This document shows, in pieces, positions 13,646-21,701 of a DNA stretch of 44,256 nucleotides. The notes under the pieces are model-generated. The model was not told the origin of the DNA. It was given only the letters and a program-made list of their open reading frames with translations, and did no database searches. Position numbers and translations under genes: made by a program. The stretch's first letter is position 1; every line of letters starts with the position of its first letter. Origin of the DNA: an uncultured Bacteroidales bacterium (lineage in GTDB: Bacteria > Bacteroidota > Bacteroidia > Bacteroidales > Muribaculaceae); the NCBI GenBank assembly GCA_902779125.1, contig CACZAC010000022.1, positions 1 through 44,256 of the forward strand, read 5' to 3'.

Positions 13646-13653
13646 TATCTTTG
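13646..13653 (+). promoter_or_regulatory. -7 element ahead of cobalamin riboswitch 1
   Basis: TATCTTTG fits TAnnTTTG and lies immediately before the riboswitch aptamer. No good -33 TTTG is seen at the expected distance. Confidence 0.55.
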
Positions 13654-13654
13654 C

Positions 13655-13860
13655 GGCGAGATTTGGTGCCTGGGGTTACGGCTCCGGGTGAAAAGGGAAC
13701 CGGGTGTGAATCCCGGACAGACGGCGCTGCTGTGTGCCCCTGGTGAGATTCCCGCAGTGGACCACTGCGTGGCGTCCCTGTAGCAAGGGACGACGTGGGA
13801 AGGGACAGTGCAAGAAAGGGAAGGGGCGAGTCAGAAGACCTGCCAAATCGTGGACATAGA
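13655..13860 (+). promoter_or_regulatory. Cobalamin riboswitch 1 (approximate limits)
   Basis: The leader holds the conserved cobalamin aptamer pieces in order: AAAAGGGAACCGGGTGTGAA followed by TCCCGG (P3/P4 region), GCTGCTGT, and the 3' core box GTCAGAAGACCTGCC at about 13830–13844. The start codon of the TonB receptor is 28 bases after the box. In Bacteroidetes this class lowers translation or transcription of uptake genes when B12 is plentiful. No terminator hairpin with a T-run is visible between the aptamer and the ATG, so control of translation initiation is more likely. Confidence 0.92.
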
Positions 13861-13871
13861 AACCCGGAATA

Positions 13872-15956
13872 ATGCGTAAAACGTTAGTTATAGCACTTTT
13901 TGTCTTTGTGTGTTTCCTGTGCACTCGTGCCCAGGAAGGCGTTCTTGCGCACCAGGCCGACTCGGTTATGGCTGCTGTGGGTATCGGTCGTCTGGATTCG
14001 ATGCATTATATCCAAAATGTCATCGTCTATGGACGCCGCCCCTATGAAGACGTCATTCCTGCCCAGGAACTCACGGGTAAGCAACTTGAGGGTCTCAACA
14101 GCCATTCTGTGGCCGATGCCGTGCGCTACTTTGCCGGCGTCCAGCTCAAGGATTACGGCGGTGTGGGAGGACTCAAGACGGTTGACATCCGCTCGATGGG
14201 AACCAATCACATGGGTGTTTTCTATGACGGCATCCAGATTGGCAACGCCCAGAACGGCCAGGTGGACTTGGGAAAATTTTCACTCGACAATATTGAGGCG
14301 ATTTCACTTTACAACGGTCAGCGAAGTAACATTTTCCAGAGCGCCAAGGACTATGGCTCGGCAGGCACTATCTACTTGCGCACCCGCCGTCCCAAGTTCA
14401 AGGATGGCAAGCGTGACAACGTGAATGTGTCGTTCAAGACGGGCTCCTTCGGGCTCGTGAATCCCAGTGTGCGTTGGGAGCATAAATTGAGTCGCTCGGT
14501 GAGCCTGTCGTTCAACAGCGAGTTCACCTACGCTACGGGTAAGTATCGTTTCCGTTACCGCAAGCACTACAGCGACGGCACCCTGGCGTGGGACACCACT
14601 GCAGTAAGGCAGAACGGTGACGTGCGTTCCTATCGTGTCGAGGGCGCTGTCTTCGGCGTGATGCCCAGTGGCAAATGGCACGCCAAGGCCTATTTCTACG
14701 ACAGCAGTAAGGGCATCCCCGGTGCCATCGTCAATAATGTGTGGAAGCATGCCCAGAAGCAGTGGGACCGCAACTTCTTCCTGCAAGGAGCCTACCAGCG
14801 CAAGTTCAGCGACCGCTACGAGATGATGTTCAACGCCAAGTATTCGCGTGACTATCTGCACTATCTCAACCCCGACACCACGTTGATGTATATCGACAAC
14901 AAGTTCTGGCAGGACGAGATTTACCTTTCTACAGCCAACAAATACACCATCCTCACCGATTGGGACGTCAACCTGTCGGTGGACTATCAGTGGAACAGCC
15001 TTGACGCGACGTTGACAGGCTTCGGCTATCCCGTGCGCCACACGGTGCTCACCGCACTGGCGACCGCATGGAGCTGGCGCGGTTTCAAGGTGCAGGGTAG
15101 TCTGCTCTACACGATGGTCAACGACCGTTCTTCGGCACGGTTCAACGGACAGGTCGTGGGCAAGATGAGCAGGTATGCCAACAAGGTCACGCCTGCTGTT
15201 TTCCTCAGCTGGCAGCCGTGGCAGGAGCGGGATTTTAACCTTCGCGCCTATTACAAGCGCATCTTCCGTCTGCCAACGTTCAATGACCTCTACTATACCG
15301 ACATGGGCAACATCACGCTCAATCCCGAGTATGCCACCCAGTACAACGTGGGATTCCTCTACCGCCTACTTGCCGACCGGGGGCTGTTGGAGGGCATCAA
15401 GTTGAGCGCCGATGCCTATTACAACTACATTACCGACAAAATCATCGCCGTGCCCAAGGGCACAGGACAGTACCGATGGATGATGATGAACGTGGGCATC
15501 GTGAAAATCCTTGGCATCGACGTGAGCGCACGAACCACTTTGCGCTTGCCTGCCGACGTAATTCTGGACATCAACCTGAGCTATACCTACCAGAAGGCTC
15601 AGGACTATACCAATCCCGCCGACAACGAGGATGGTGGTACGTACAAGGGGCAGTTGGCTTACATTCCATGGCACAGTGGTTCAGTTGTCGGTCACCTGAA
15701 CTGGCGTGACCTGGACGTGAACTACAGCTTCATCTATGTCGGTGAGCGCTACCACACCAGTGCCAATACCCGCGAGAACCACGAGCAGCCCTGGTACACT
15801 CACGACCTGTCGGCAGGATATCTGTTCCACTTGGGAAAAACCACGTTAAAAGTCTCGGGCGAGGTCAATAACCTCTTCAACCAGTACTATGACGTCATCC
15901 TCAACTATCCCATGCCGGGACGCAATTACAAACTCATCCTCAAATTCGACATCTGA
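13872..15956 (+). CDS. btuB: TonB-dependent outer-membrane cobalamin receptor, BtuB-like
   Basis: This is a TonB-dependent receptor for import of cobalamin (or a related corrinoid) across the outer membrane. The 694-residue protein has a signal peptide (cleavage after about residue 20), a TonB-box-like stretch near IQNVIVYGRR, a plug domain at about residues 60–165 (VADAVRYFAGVQLKDYGG, then RSMGTNHMGVFYDGI), and a beta-barrel ending in the aromatic-rich KLILKFDI. It lacks the N-terminal carboxypeptidase-like domain of SusC glycan receptors, which fits a vitamin transporter. The substrate call rests mainly on the cobalamin riboswitch directly upstream and on the BtuG-like gene whose ATG overlaps its stop codon (TGATG). 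Confidence 0.9.
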   Translation: MRKTLVIALFVFVCFLCTRAQEGVLAHQADSVMAAVGIGRLDSMHYIQNVIVYGRRPYEDVIPAQELTGKQLEGLNSHSVADAVRYFAGVQLKDYGGVGGLKTVDIRSMGTNHMGVFYDGIQIGNAQNGQVDLGKFSLDNIEAISLYNGQRSNIFQSAKDYGSAGTIYLRTRRPKFKDGKRDNVNVSFKTGSFGLVNPSVRWEHKLSRSVSLSFNSEFTYATGKYRFRYRKHYSDGTLAWDTTAVRQNGDVRSYRVEGAVFGVMPSGKWHAKAYFYDSSKGIPGAIVNNVWKHAQKQWDRNFFLQGAYQRKFSDRYEMMFNAKYSRDYLHYLNPDTTLMYIDNKFWQDEIYLSTANKYTILTDWDVNLSVDYQWNSLDATLTGFGYPVRHTVLTALATAWSWRGFKVQGSLLYTMVNDRSSARFNGQVVGKMSRYANKVTPAVFLSWQPWQERDFNLRAYYKRIFRLPTFNDLYYTDMGNITLNPEYATQYNVGFLYRLLADRGLLEGIKLSADAYYNYITDKIIAVPKGTGQYRWMMMNVGIVKILGIDVSARTTLRLPADVILDINLSYTYQKAQDYTNPADNEDGGTYKGQLAYIPWHSGSVVGHLNWRDLDVNYSFIYVGERYHTSANTRENHEQPWYTHDLSAGYLFHLGKTTLKVSGEVNNLFNQYYDVILNYPMPGRNYKLILKFDI

Positions 15957-17146
15957 TGATTAATATCCTAAATATGACAAAATGGGACAAAGGGACGGTT
16001 CTTTTGTCCCAGGTTCTTTTGGTGCTGTTGTTATTGCTGGTGACATCGTGCCGTGAAGAGGAAACCATCTTCCTGCCTGAGCATGTGTCGGTGGCTCAGC
16101 CTGAATTTACCGACATCGAGGGTTTCTACCTGCTGTGCGAGGGCAACATGGGCTGGAACAAGGCGACGCTCGACTACTATGACTACGCCTATGGCGAATA
16201 CCTGCGCAATATCTTCTCCTACGCCAATCCCAATGTGCCTAAGGAGATGGGTGATGTGGGTAATGACCTCGGTATCTATGGCAGCAATCTGTTTTGTGTC
16301 ATCAACTGTTCCAACAAGGTGGATGTGCTTGACAAATACACCTGCAAGAAGAAATATCAGATTGACATTCCCAACTGCCGCTTCATCCGCTTCTACGGCG
16401 GCTATGCCTATGTGACCAGTTATGCCGGACCGGTGCAGATTAACCCTAACTACGAACAGCGCGGTTATGTCGCCAAGATAGACACCGTCACGATGCAGAT
16501 TGTCGATACCTGTCTCGTCGGCTTCCAACCCGATGAATTGGAGATTGTCGAGGGCAAGATTTATGTCGCCAATTCGGGCGGCTACATGGTGCCTAACTAC
16601 GAGAACACCCTATCGGTCATCGATGTGGCGACTTTCAAGGAAGAACGCCGCATCCCTATTGCCATCAACCTGTCGTGGGTCAAGGGTGACCGCCATGGCA
16701 TGCTGTGGGTGGCGTCTCGTGGCGACTATTACACCACACCGAGCAAGATTTATGCCTATGACACACGCAAACAGCAACTTGTCGATAGCATCGATTGCCG
16801 TGTGAGCAACATGTGGCTCGACGGCGACTCGCTCTATGTCGTCAGCACCGAGTGGAGTTATGTGTCGATGAGCAACAAGTTCAATTATGCTATCGTGGAC
16901 ACCCGTCAACGCAGGGTGGTGAGCGACAATTTCATCACCGATGGTACCGACAAGGAAATTGTCATCCCCTATGCAGTTGCTGTCAATCCGATAACCAAGG
17001 ACATCTATGTCACCGATGCCAAGGATTACGTATCACCGGGACGCCTCTTCTGTTTCGATCGTTATGGCGTGAAAAAATGGGATGTGCGAACTGGCGACAT
17101 TCCTGCCCACTTTGCCTTCTTGGGCAACAATATCAATGAGAAATAA
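15956..17146 (+). CDS. btuG: BtuG-like beta-propeller surface lipoprotein (DUF5074/YncE-like)
   Basis: BtuG proteins are surface lipoproteins that bind cobalamin very tightly and cap BtuB in gut Bacteroides. The 396-residue product has a type II signal peptide with lipobox LVTSC; the lipidated residue would be C32, followed by REEE, an acidic stretch like Bacteroidetes surface-export signals. The body consists of YncE-type propeller blades (GNDLGIYGSNLFCVINCSNK, VEGKIYVANSGG, YAVAVNPITKDIYVTDA). The ATG overlaps the stop of the TonB receptor, so the two are translationally coupled. The exact name btuG is by context and fold. A related propeller is fused into the protein at 35682–38252. Confidence 0.82.
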   Translation: MINILNMTKWDKGTVLLSQVLLVLLLLLVTSCREEETIFLPEHVSVAQPEFTDIEGFYLLCEGNMGWNKATLDYYDYAYGEYLRNIFSYANPNVPKEMGDVGNDLGIYGSNLFCVINCSNKVDVLDKYTCKKKYQIDIPNCRFIRFYGGYAYVTSYAGPVQINPNYEQRGYVAKIDTVTMQIVDTCLVGFQPDELEIVEGKIYVANSGGYMVPNYENTLSVIDVATFKEERRIPIAINLSWVKGDRHGMLWVASRGDYYTTPSKIYAYDTRKQQLVDSIDCRVSNMWLDGDSLYVVSTEWSYVSMSNKFNYAIVDTRQRRVVSDNFITDGTDKEIVIPYAVAVNPITKDIYVTDAKDYVSPGRLFCFDRYGVKKWDVRTGDIPAHFAFLGNNINEK

Positions 17147-17175
17147 ATCAACCTTCATTAATTTCAATTAGGTTT

Positions 17176-18393
17176 ATGGATATGAGAACTACAAAGAATT
17201 TAACAGCCCTTGTGCTGCTGCTGATGACCGCATTAACCATGTGGGGCAACCACCCGTGGCTGACGCGCGTGTATGAGTATCGCCCGGCTCCAGGACAGTT
17301 TGTCAACACCTTGCCTGTTGCAAGGGTGGGGGAGCCGGTGGACAGTGTGCTGTCACGCTGCAACTATAGTGTATGTGGACGCATTGACACCGTGACCCAG
17401 ACGTTCCATGGCCAGACTATCACCAGCATCGACACGGTGTGGGCGGGTAGCATGGTGACTTTGGGCGGCTATGGCGGCTATATCGTCATGGGTTTTGACC
17501 ATCCCGTGGTGAATATGCACACCTGGGACTTTGACATTCTGGGCAATGCCTTCTACAGCGACCAGATGGTATCGGGTGGCAGTTGTGAGCCTGGCATCGT
17601 CATGGTGGGCGTGGATGCCGATGGTGACGGCGTCCCCAGCGATGGCGACCGTTGGTATGAACTCGCTGGCAGTGACTATGACCATCCCAAGACGCAGCAC
17701 GATTATGCCATCACCTATTACCGTCCCGACGAGGGCAAACCGCGCACGCCCAGCATGACTGACCCCTTTCTGGTGGACACTACTTACATCCGCTGGACCA
17801 GCAATGATGTCAACCCCGACAGCACCAGCGGTTACATGAGCCGCAACAGTTTCCACTATCAGCCTTACTGGCCCCTGTGGCTGCAAGGTGAGGAGACGAT
17901 GACGTTCACGGGTGCCAAGTTGCGCAACAATGCGGTAGATATCGGCGGCAATGACGGCAACGCCTACTTTGTGCAGTACAACTTCTCGTGGGGCTATGTT
18001 GACAACCTGCCCAACCATTCTACTCGCCAACCCGGCGTTGAGGGCTTCAACCCTGGCTTCAAGATTGACTGGGCGGTCGATGAACAGGGACGTCACGTCA
18101 ACCTGACCCATATCGACTTTATCAAGGTTTATAATGCCGTCAACCAGTATTGTGGTTGGATTGGCGAGACTTCCACCGAGGTGGCAGGCGGTGTTGACTT
18201 TCATCCTGATGCACCGATGCCCGAGTCTCTGCCTGGCGATGTCAATGGTGACGGTGAGGTCACTGTAAGCGATGTCAATGCCATCATTCATGCAATCGTG
18301 ACGGGCATGGTTCAACCGAGTGCCGATGTCAACCACGACAGCGAAATTACGGTTGGCGATGTCAACACCGTAATCGGCTATATCTTGAAGTGA
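17176..18393 (+). CDS. Secreted cobalamin-operon 'PAPGQFVN' protein with C-terminal dockerin-like pair
   Basis: Third gene of the riboswitch operon, 29 bases after the propeller gene; 405 residues. A signal peptide (about residues 1–23, no lipobox Cys) is followed by a domain of about 320 residues starting PWLTRVYEYRPAPGQFVN. Its hallmarks are GGYGGYIVMGFDHPV, GGSCEPGIVMVGVD and the Asp-rich DADGDGVPSDGDRWYEL, and it ends with HIDFIKVYNAVNQYCGW. Residues about 362–405 are two calcium-loop repeats (GDVNGDGEVTVSDVNAII and ADVNHDSEITVGDVNTVI) of the type I dockerin kind. Its operon and its homology to the N-terminal half of the protein at 35682 argue for a part in surface cobalamin capture. The biochemical role is unknown; cobalamin binding is inference. 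A terminator follows. Confidence 0.8.
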   Translation: MDMRTTKNLTALVLLLMTALTMWGNHPWLTRVYEYRPAPGQFVNTLPVARVGEPVDSVLSRCNYSVCGRIDTVTQTFHGQTITSIDTVWAGSMVTLGGYGGYIVMGFDHPVVNMHTWDFDILGNAFYSDQMVSGGSCEPGIVMVGVDADGDGVPSDGDRWYELAGSDYDHPKTQHDYAITYYRPDEGKPRTPSMTDPFLVDTTYIRWTSNDVNPDSTSGYMSRNSFHYQPYWPLWLQGEETMTFTGAKLRNNAVDIGGNDGNAYFVQYNFSWGYVDNLPNHSTRQPGVEGFNPGFKIDWAVDEQGRHVNLTHIDFIKVYNAVNQYCGWIGETSTEVAGGVDFHPDAPMPESLPGDVNGDGEVTVSDVNAIIHAIVTGMVQPSADVNHDSEITVGDVNTVIGYILK

Positions 18394-18439
18394 AACGCAC
18401 CAGCAACAACTGTTATTGATTTTGTTGCCTTTTTGGCGC

Positions 18440-18487
18440 AAAAAAGATGCTTTTTGTAACTAATTTTTTACAAAAAGTGTCTTTTTT
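18440..18487 (+). terminator. Terminator after the first cobalamin operon
   Basis: An A-rich left arm (18440–18459, containing GATGCTTTTTGTAA) pairs with TTACAAAAAGTGTC and the following T-run (18468–18487). It forms a long hairpin ending in six T. Confidence 0.75.
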
Positions 18488-18519
18488 CTTGTATGTGTTA
18501 TTTGTGCTTTGTATATTTG
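18488..18519 (+). promoter_or_regulatory. Promoter for the 18614 gene
   Basis: CTTG at 18488–18491, a 20-base spacer and TATATTTG at 18512–18519 match the Bacteroidetes -33/-7 pattern. It abuts the preceding terminator and lies 94 bases before the start codon. Confidence 0.65.
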
Positions 18520-18613
18520 TAACCGTGAATAGTATTACCCCATAGTGGTGCTATTAATCCTGAAACGAAGAATTGTGTTTTTTAGCTTTATAAACTTTTA
18601 AAAATTACTGATT

Positions 18614-20233
18614 ATGAAGAAATTAATTTTTACTCTTGCAGCTTTGCTGATGGCGGGAACCGCCATGGCAGACCGTGTTGTAACGTTCAATGCGGAGACG
18701 GATGAACTCGGATGGGTTGCTGAAGATAACTCGGAAGGTTGGACTCAAAACATCTACGAGATGTCTAAAGATGGTGTTACCATTAGGTTGACTCAAAGCG
18801 GACTCACTGAAGTGCAAGGAGATTCTTATTGGTATTTCCCTGCTACCGAGACATTTACTGTTATATCTGACTTGTATGAGGTGTTTGAGGACGTGCCTTC
18901 TGATGAGACTTTTTATGGTGGTATCAGCAAAATTGTCATTTATTGCCAGAACAATCCTGATGATGGTATTGAAATGCAAGACCCGCAGCCTGCTATTTTT
19001 GAATGGGAAGAATCTGTATCAGAAGACGGTAAGGAGTTTACCTACGATTTTATTAGTAGTATTGGCCGCATGCCTGAATTAGTTGATTTTTTGCTTCTTA
19101 CACATGTAGTTGTTTATAAAATCGAAGTGACGCTCGACCGTGTTGATTCCACTACTCCTGGTGATGACCCCACCATCGCACCCAAAAAATTGACCATTTG
19201 TGACGGCATGGAAATTTGCCCGACAGTTCCCATTACTGGCAGAAGGTATGCAGACGGAACCTATAGCCAGATGATTTATCCTGCCGAAATGCTTACTGAC
19301 ATGATCGGTAGCGAGATAACTCAGCTGAAGTTCTATGTTGACGGAACGCTCCAATTCTCTGGTGGTGGCATCATCTTGTTTATGGGTGAAGTGGGTCAGT
19401 CTTCATATGACGATGATTACATCAACCTGAACTATGAGACTATTTACGGCATGGCTGTTCCCGAGGTTGGTGCATCAGAACTTGTGTTTGACCTCGATCA
19501 GCCATACGTTTATAACGGTGGCAACTTGGTCATTGAATTAGTGCGTGGTGGTAGTGATGATGATGTGATCTCGGGTGAGACCTATTTCTATGGTGTTGAG
19601 ATGGACTATTATTGCAGTACCAGTGATAGCGGTGACCGCTCGCTTGAATATTATATGTTCCTGCCCAAGGTGACCTTCGGCTATGAAGAGGGCGGAGAGC
19701 CTGATCCTGAGAATCCCCACGCTACTGGCTACTGGTTGGTAACCTACACCCTTGACGGTGAAGAGGTATGGGATCAGTTCATCCCCGACAAGGACAACTA
19801 CACTATGATTCTGCCACTCAATTATGACACCTATGGAACCTTCGCTTATCCTATTGAGCCCCGTCCCAACATCAGCTTCCGCGTTGTTGCTGACGGTGTT
19901 GACATGGGTGCTGTTGCTCCCGACACCAAGGCCGAGCTTGGCAACGCTCTGTTGAACCCCACCACCGAGGGTGACAACCTGTTCTACCTCGAGGAGGGTC
20001 TGGGCCACATCTACAACATGGGCCTGTTCATCGATCCCACTGATGGCCAGATCTACGTTTACGCTGCTATCGCAGGTTACACCGATGTAAACGAACTCAA
20101 TGCTGGCAAGACTGTTGCTGGTGTGCGCTACTACAACATGACCGGTCAGGAGATGCAGGAGGCTAACGGCATGACTATCGTCGTTACCACCTACACCGAC
20201 GGTACCACCAGCGCCGTTAAGGTGATGAAGTAA
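18614..20233 (+). CDS. Secreted multidomain protein with one YPAEML/GGNL module and C-terminal tag
   Basis: The 539-residue protein has a signal peptide (about residues 1–19, ending AMA). A first beta-rich domain of unknown family covers about 20–175. One copy of the locus-specific module covers about 185–355 (LTICDG, QMIYPAEMLTDMIG, YVYNGGNLVIE, FLPKVTFGY). A third domain lies at about 360–490 (WLVTYTLDGEEVWDQFIPD), followed by a C-terminal tag of about 45 residues (VRYYNMTGQEMQEANGM, ending AVKVMK). The tag is shared with the proteins at 20457 and 38307 and resembles, but does not clearly equal, type IX secretion sorting domains. No enzyme motif is visible, so function is unknown; location is probably the cell surface or outside. 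Codon bias becomes stronger from about base 19700, towards the conserved C-terminal part. It has its own promoter and terminator. Confidence 0.75.
   Translation: MKKLIFTLAALLMAGTAMADRVVTFNAETDELGWVAEDNSEGWTQNIYEMSKDGVTIRLTQSGLTEVQGDSYWYFPATETFTVISDLYEVFEDVPSDETFYGGISKIVIYCQNNPDDGIEMQDPQPAIFEWEESVSEDGKEFTYDFISSIGRMPELVDFLLLTHVVVYKIEVTLDRVDSTTPGDDPTIAPKKLTICDGMEICPTVPITGRRYADGTYSQMIYPAEMLTDMIGSEITQLKFYVDGTLQFSGGGIILFMGEVGQSSYDDDYINLNYETIYGMAVPEVGASELVFDLDQPYVYNGGNLVIELVRGGSDDDVISGETYFYGVEMDYYCSTSDSGDRSLEYYMFLPKVTFGYEEGGEPDPENPHATGYWLVTYTLDGEEVWDQFIPDKDNYTMILPLNYDTYGTFAYPIEPRPNISFRVVADGVDMGAVAPDTKAELGNALLNPTTEGDNLFYLEEGLGHIYNMGLFIDPTDGQIYVYAAIAGYTDVNELNAGKTVAGVRYYNMTGQEMQEANGMTIVVTTYTDGTTSAVKVMK
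20123..20233 (+). repeat. C-terminal-tag DNA repeat, copy 1 of 3
   Basis: The last 111 bases of this gene (36 codons plus stop) closely match 21468–21578 and, less closely, 39474–39584. All three encode [VI]RYYNM[TA]GQEMQ… ending in KV[MV]K. Confidence 0.85.
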
Positions 20234-20281
20234 GGTATAGACGACAGTTTTTAGCAAATAGCTGATAACTGGTGAAACATG

Positions 20282-20314
20282 GAGACGAGGGTCACCCCTC
20301 GTCTCTGTGTTTTT
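20282..20314 (+). terminator. Terminator after the 18614 gene
   Basis: GAGACGAGGG (20282–20291) pairs perfectly with CCCTCGTCTC (20296–20305) and is followed by TGTGTTTTT. Confidence 0.85.
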
Positions 20315-20354
20315 GATGGGAATCGTCAAAACGATATCTTTTTTTTTATTTGGT

Positions 20355-20385
20355 TTTGTGAGAAAATCATTATTTGTTACTTTTG
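20355..20385 (+). promoter_or_regulatory. Promoter for the 20457 gene
   Basis: TTTG at 20355–20358, a 19-base spacer and TACTTTTG at 20378–20385 followed by CA match both Bacteroidetes promoter elements. The start codon is 71 bases downstream. Confidence 0.75.
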
Positions 20386-20456
20386 CATTATCATAACCGA
20401 CAAATGCGAAATTAGCAAAACAGGCTTTTTATTAACCATAAAAATTTTAAAAAACA

Positions 20457-21578
20457 ATGAAAAGATTTTACATGATTCTTGCAGCTGTTGCTGCACTTGC
20501 ATTAACGGCTCAGGCCCAGTATTGGGAGAGCCTCGAGGTGGGCGACTTTGAAAACGCTGAAACCTACAACGGTTCCTATTTTGACATGGCGCCGACCAAT
20601 TTCTACCTTGCTCACACGGGCTGTCAGTTGCTTTACACCCCCGAAATGCTGGCCGACTTTAACGACAAGTTTAACTTGAAGATCAAGGGGCTGTCTTTCA
20701 GGTTCTATAATGAATCATTTGATGACATGGTCCGCAACGTGAATATTTATCTTCAGGAAACCGACGCTACGGAGTTCGCCGTCAATGAGGAGGGCGTGAA
20801 GCAATTCTTCCCCTTGGGTGATCAAGTTGTTGAGGAAGAACGTACCTTCTTCATGTCATATCTCTATGGCGAAGACTTTGACGTTTCTTTCCGCTTTGAT
20901 TATCCCTTCACCCCAGGTAAGGGTCTGCTCGTGACGATAGTCTTTGACGCCTTGGATGACGACAACTGCACCATGGGCAGCGACTATGCTCCCTTCTACA
21001 CCTCGGGTATCCGTGGCAAGGCCATGACCTATACTAATAACTGGACTAGCTTTGTTGACTATACCCACGGTAACGATTTCCCCAATGCAACCGCTTCGCT
21101 GGGTTGCGGCACCAACGTCGAACTTCCTTGTACCAGGATTGATTACTACTATGAGGATCCTGTTCAGACTGCATCACCCGAAATTATTACCACTCCTGGT
21201 GATGACTTCTACACATTTACGGCACAAGTGAAGGAAGGCGACCCCGAGGCCGAAGTGACTATGTATATAGTCGATGAGAACCGCGGACGCATTTTGGTAG
21301 ACAATCCCTTAGTCGTGAATCGCGGCGAACTGGATCAGACCTTTGAGCTCGTGGCTGTAGCCCACATTGAAAATCAGCTTGACGGTGAGACCTCCATCAC
21401 GGCTGAAGTTCCCGCTAAGACGGCTACCGGCATTAATGAAATCATCAATGGCAAAGCCGTTACCGGAGTGCGTTACTACAACATGGCTGGTCAGGAAATG
21501 CAGGAGGCTAACGGCATGACCATCGTCGTTACCACCTATACCGACGGCTCAACCACTGTCGCTAAGGTGATGAAGTAA
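20457..21578 (+). CDS. Secreted protein with divergent GGNL-type module and C-terminal tag
   Basis: The 373-residue protein has a signal peptide ending LTAQAQ. Residues about 30–230 look like a degenerate copy of the module seen in the neighbouring genes: QLLYTPEMLADF replaces QMIYPAEML, and FDYPFTPGKGLLVTIVF replaces the TPYxYxGGNLxIE strand. A smaller beta domain follows at about 235–320 (TPGDDFYTFTAQVKEGDPEA), similar to a stretch in the DUF4465 protein at 38307 (MYIVDENRGR against LYLVDENGGR). The last 36 residues are the shared C-terminal tag. The function is unknown. It faces a convergent gene across a bidirectional terminator. Confidence 0.75.
   Translation: MKRFYMILAAVAALALTAQAQYWESLEVGDFENAETYNGSYFDMAPTNFYLAHTGCQLLYTPEMLADFNDKFNLKIKGLSFRFYNESFDDMVRNVNIYLQETDATEFAVNEEGVKQFFPLGDQVVEEERTFFMSYLYGEDFDVSFRFDYPFTPGKGLLVTIVFDALDDDNCTMGSDYAPFYTSGIRGKAMTYTNNWTSFVDYTHGNDFPNATASLGCGTNVELPCTRIDYYYEDPVQTASPEIITTPGDDFYTFTAQVKEGDPEAEVTMYIVDENRGRILVDNPLVVNRGELDQTFELVAVAHIENQLDGETSITAEVPAKTATGINEIINGKAVTGVRYYNMAGQEMQEANGMTIVVTTYTDGSTTVAKVMK
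21468..21578 (+). repeat. C-terminal-tag DNA repeat, copy 2 of 3
   Basis: This 111-base segment is the closest relative of 20123–20233; long stretches such as CAGGAGGCTAACGGCATGA are identical, pointing to recent exchange or duplication of the tag. Confidence 0.85.
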
Positions 21579-21612
21579 ACACAACCAATCGCTGACACCC
21601 TCTTGCAGGGAC

Positions 21613-21665
21613 AAAAAGAATCGGGAGAAGATTGCCGCTTTGGCATCCTTCTCCCGATTCTTTTT
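21613..21665. terminator. Bidirectional terminator between convergent genes
   Basis: AAAAAGAATCGGGAGAAG (21613–21630) pairs perfectly over 18 bp with CTTCTCCCGATTCTTTTT (21648–21665). With A-runs on the left and T-runs on the right it can serve both the plus-strand gene ending at 21578 and the minus-strand gene ending at 21702. Confidence 0.9.
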
Positions 21666-21701
21666 CCCCATCAGTGATGGGTTTGGCAGGCAAATGAGCC
21701 T

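Noticed and set aside
20279-20551. Open frame across the terminator and promoter upstream of 20457
   Set aside because: It runs through a terminator and promoter, has no domain, and is out of frame with the true gene.
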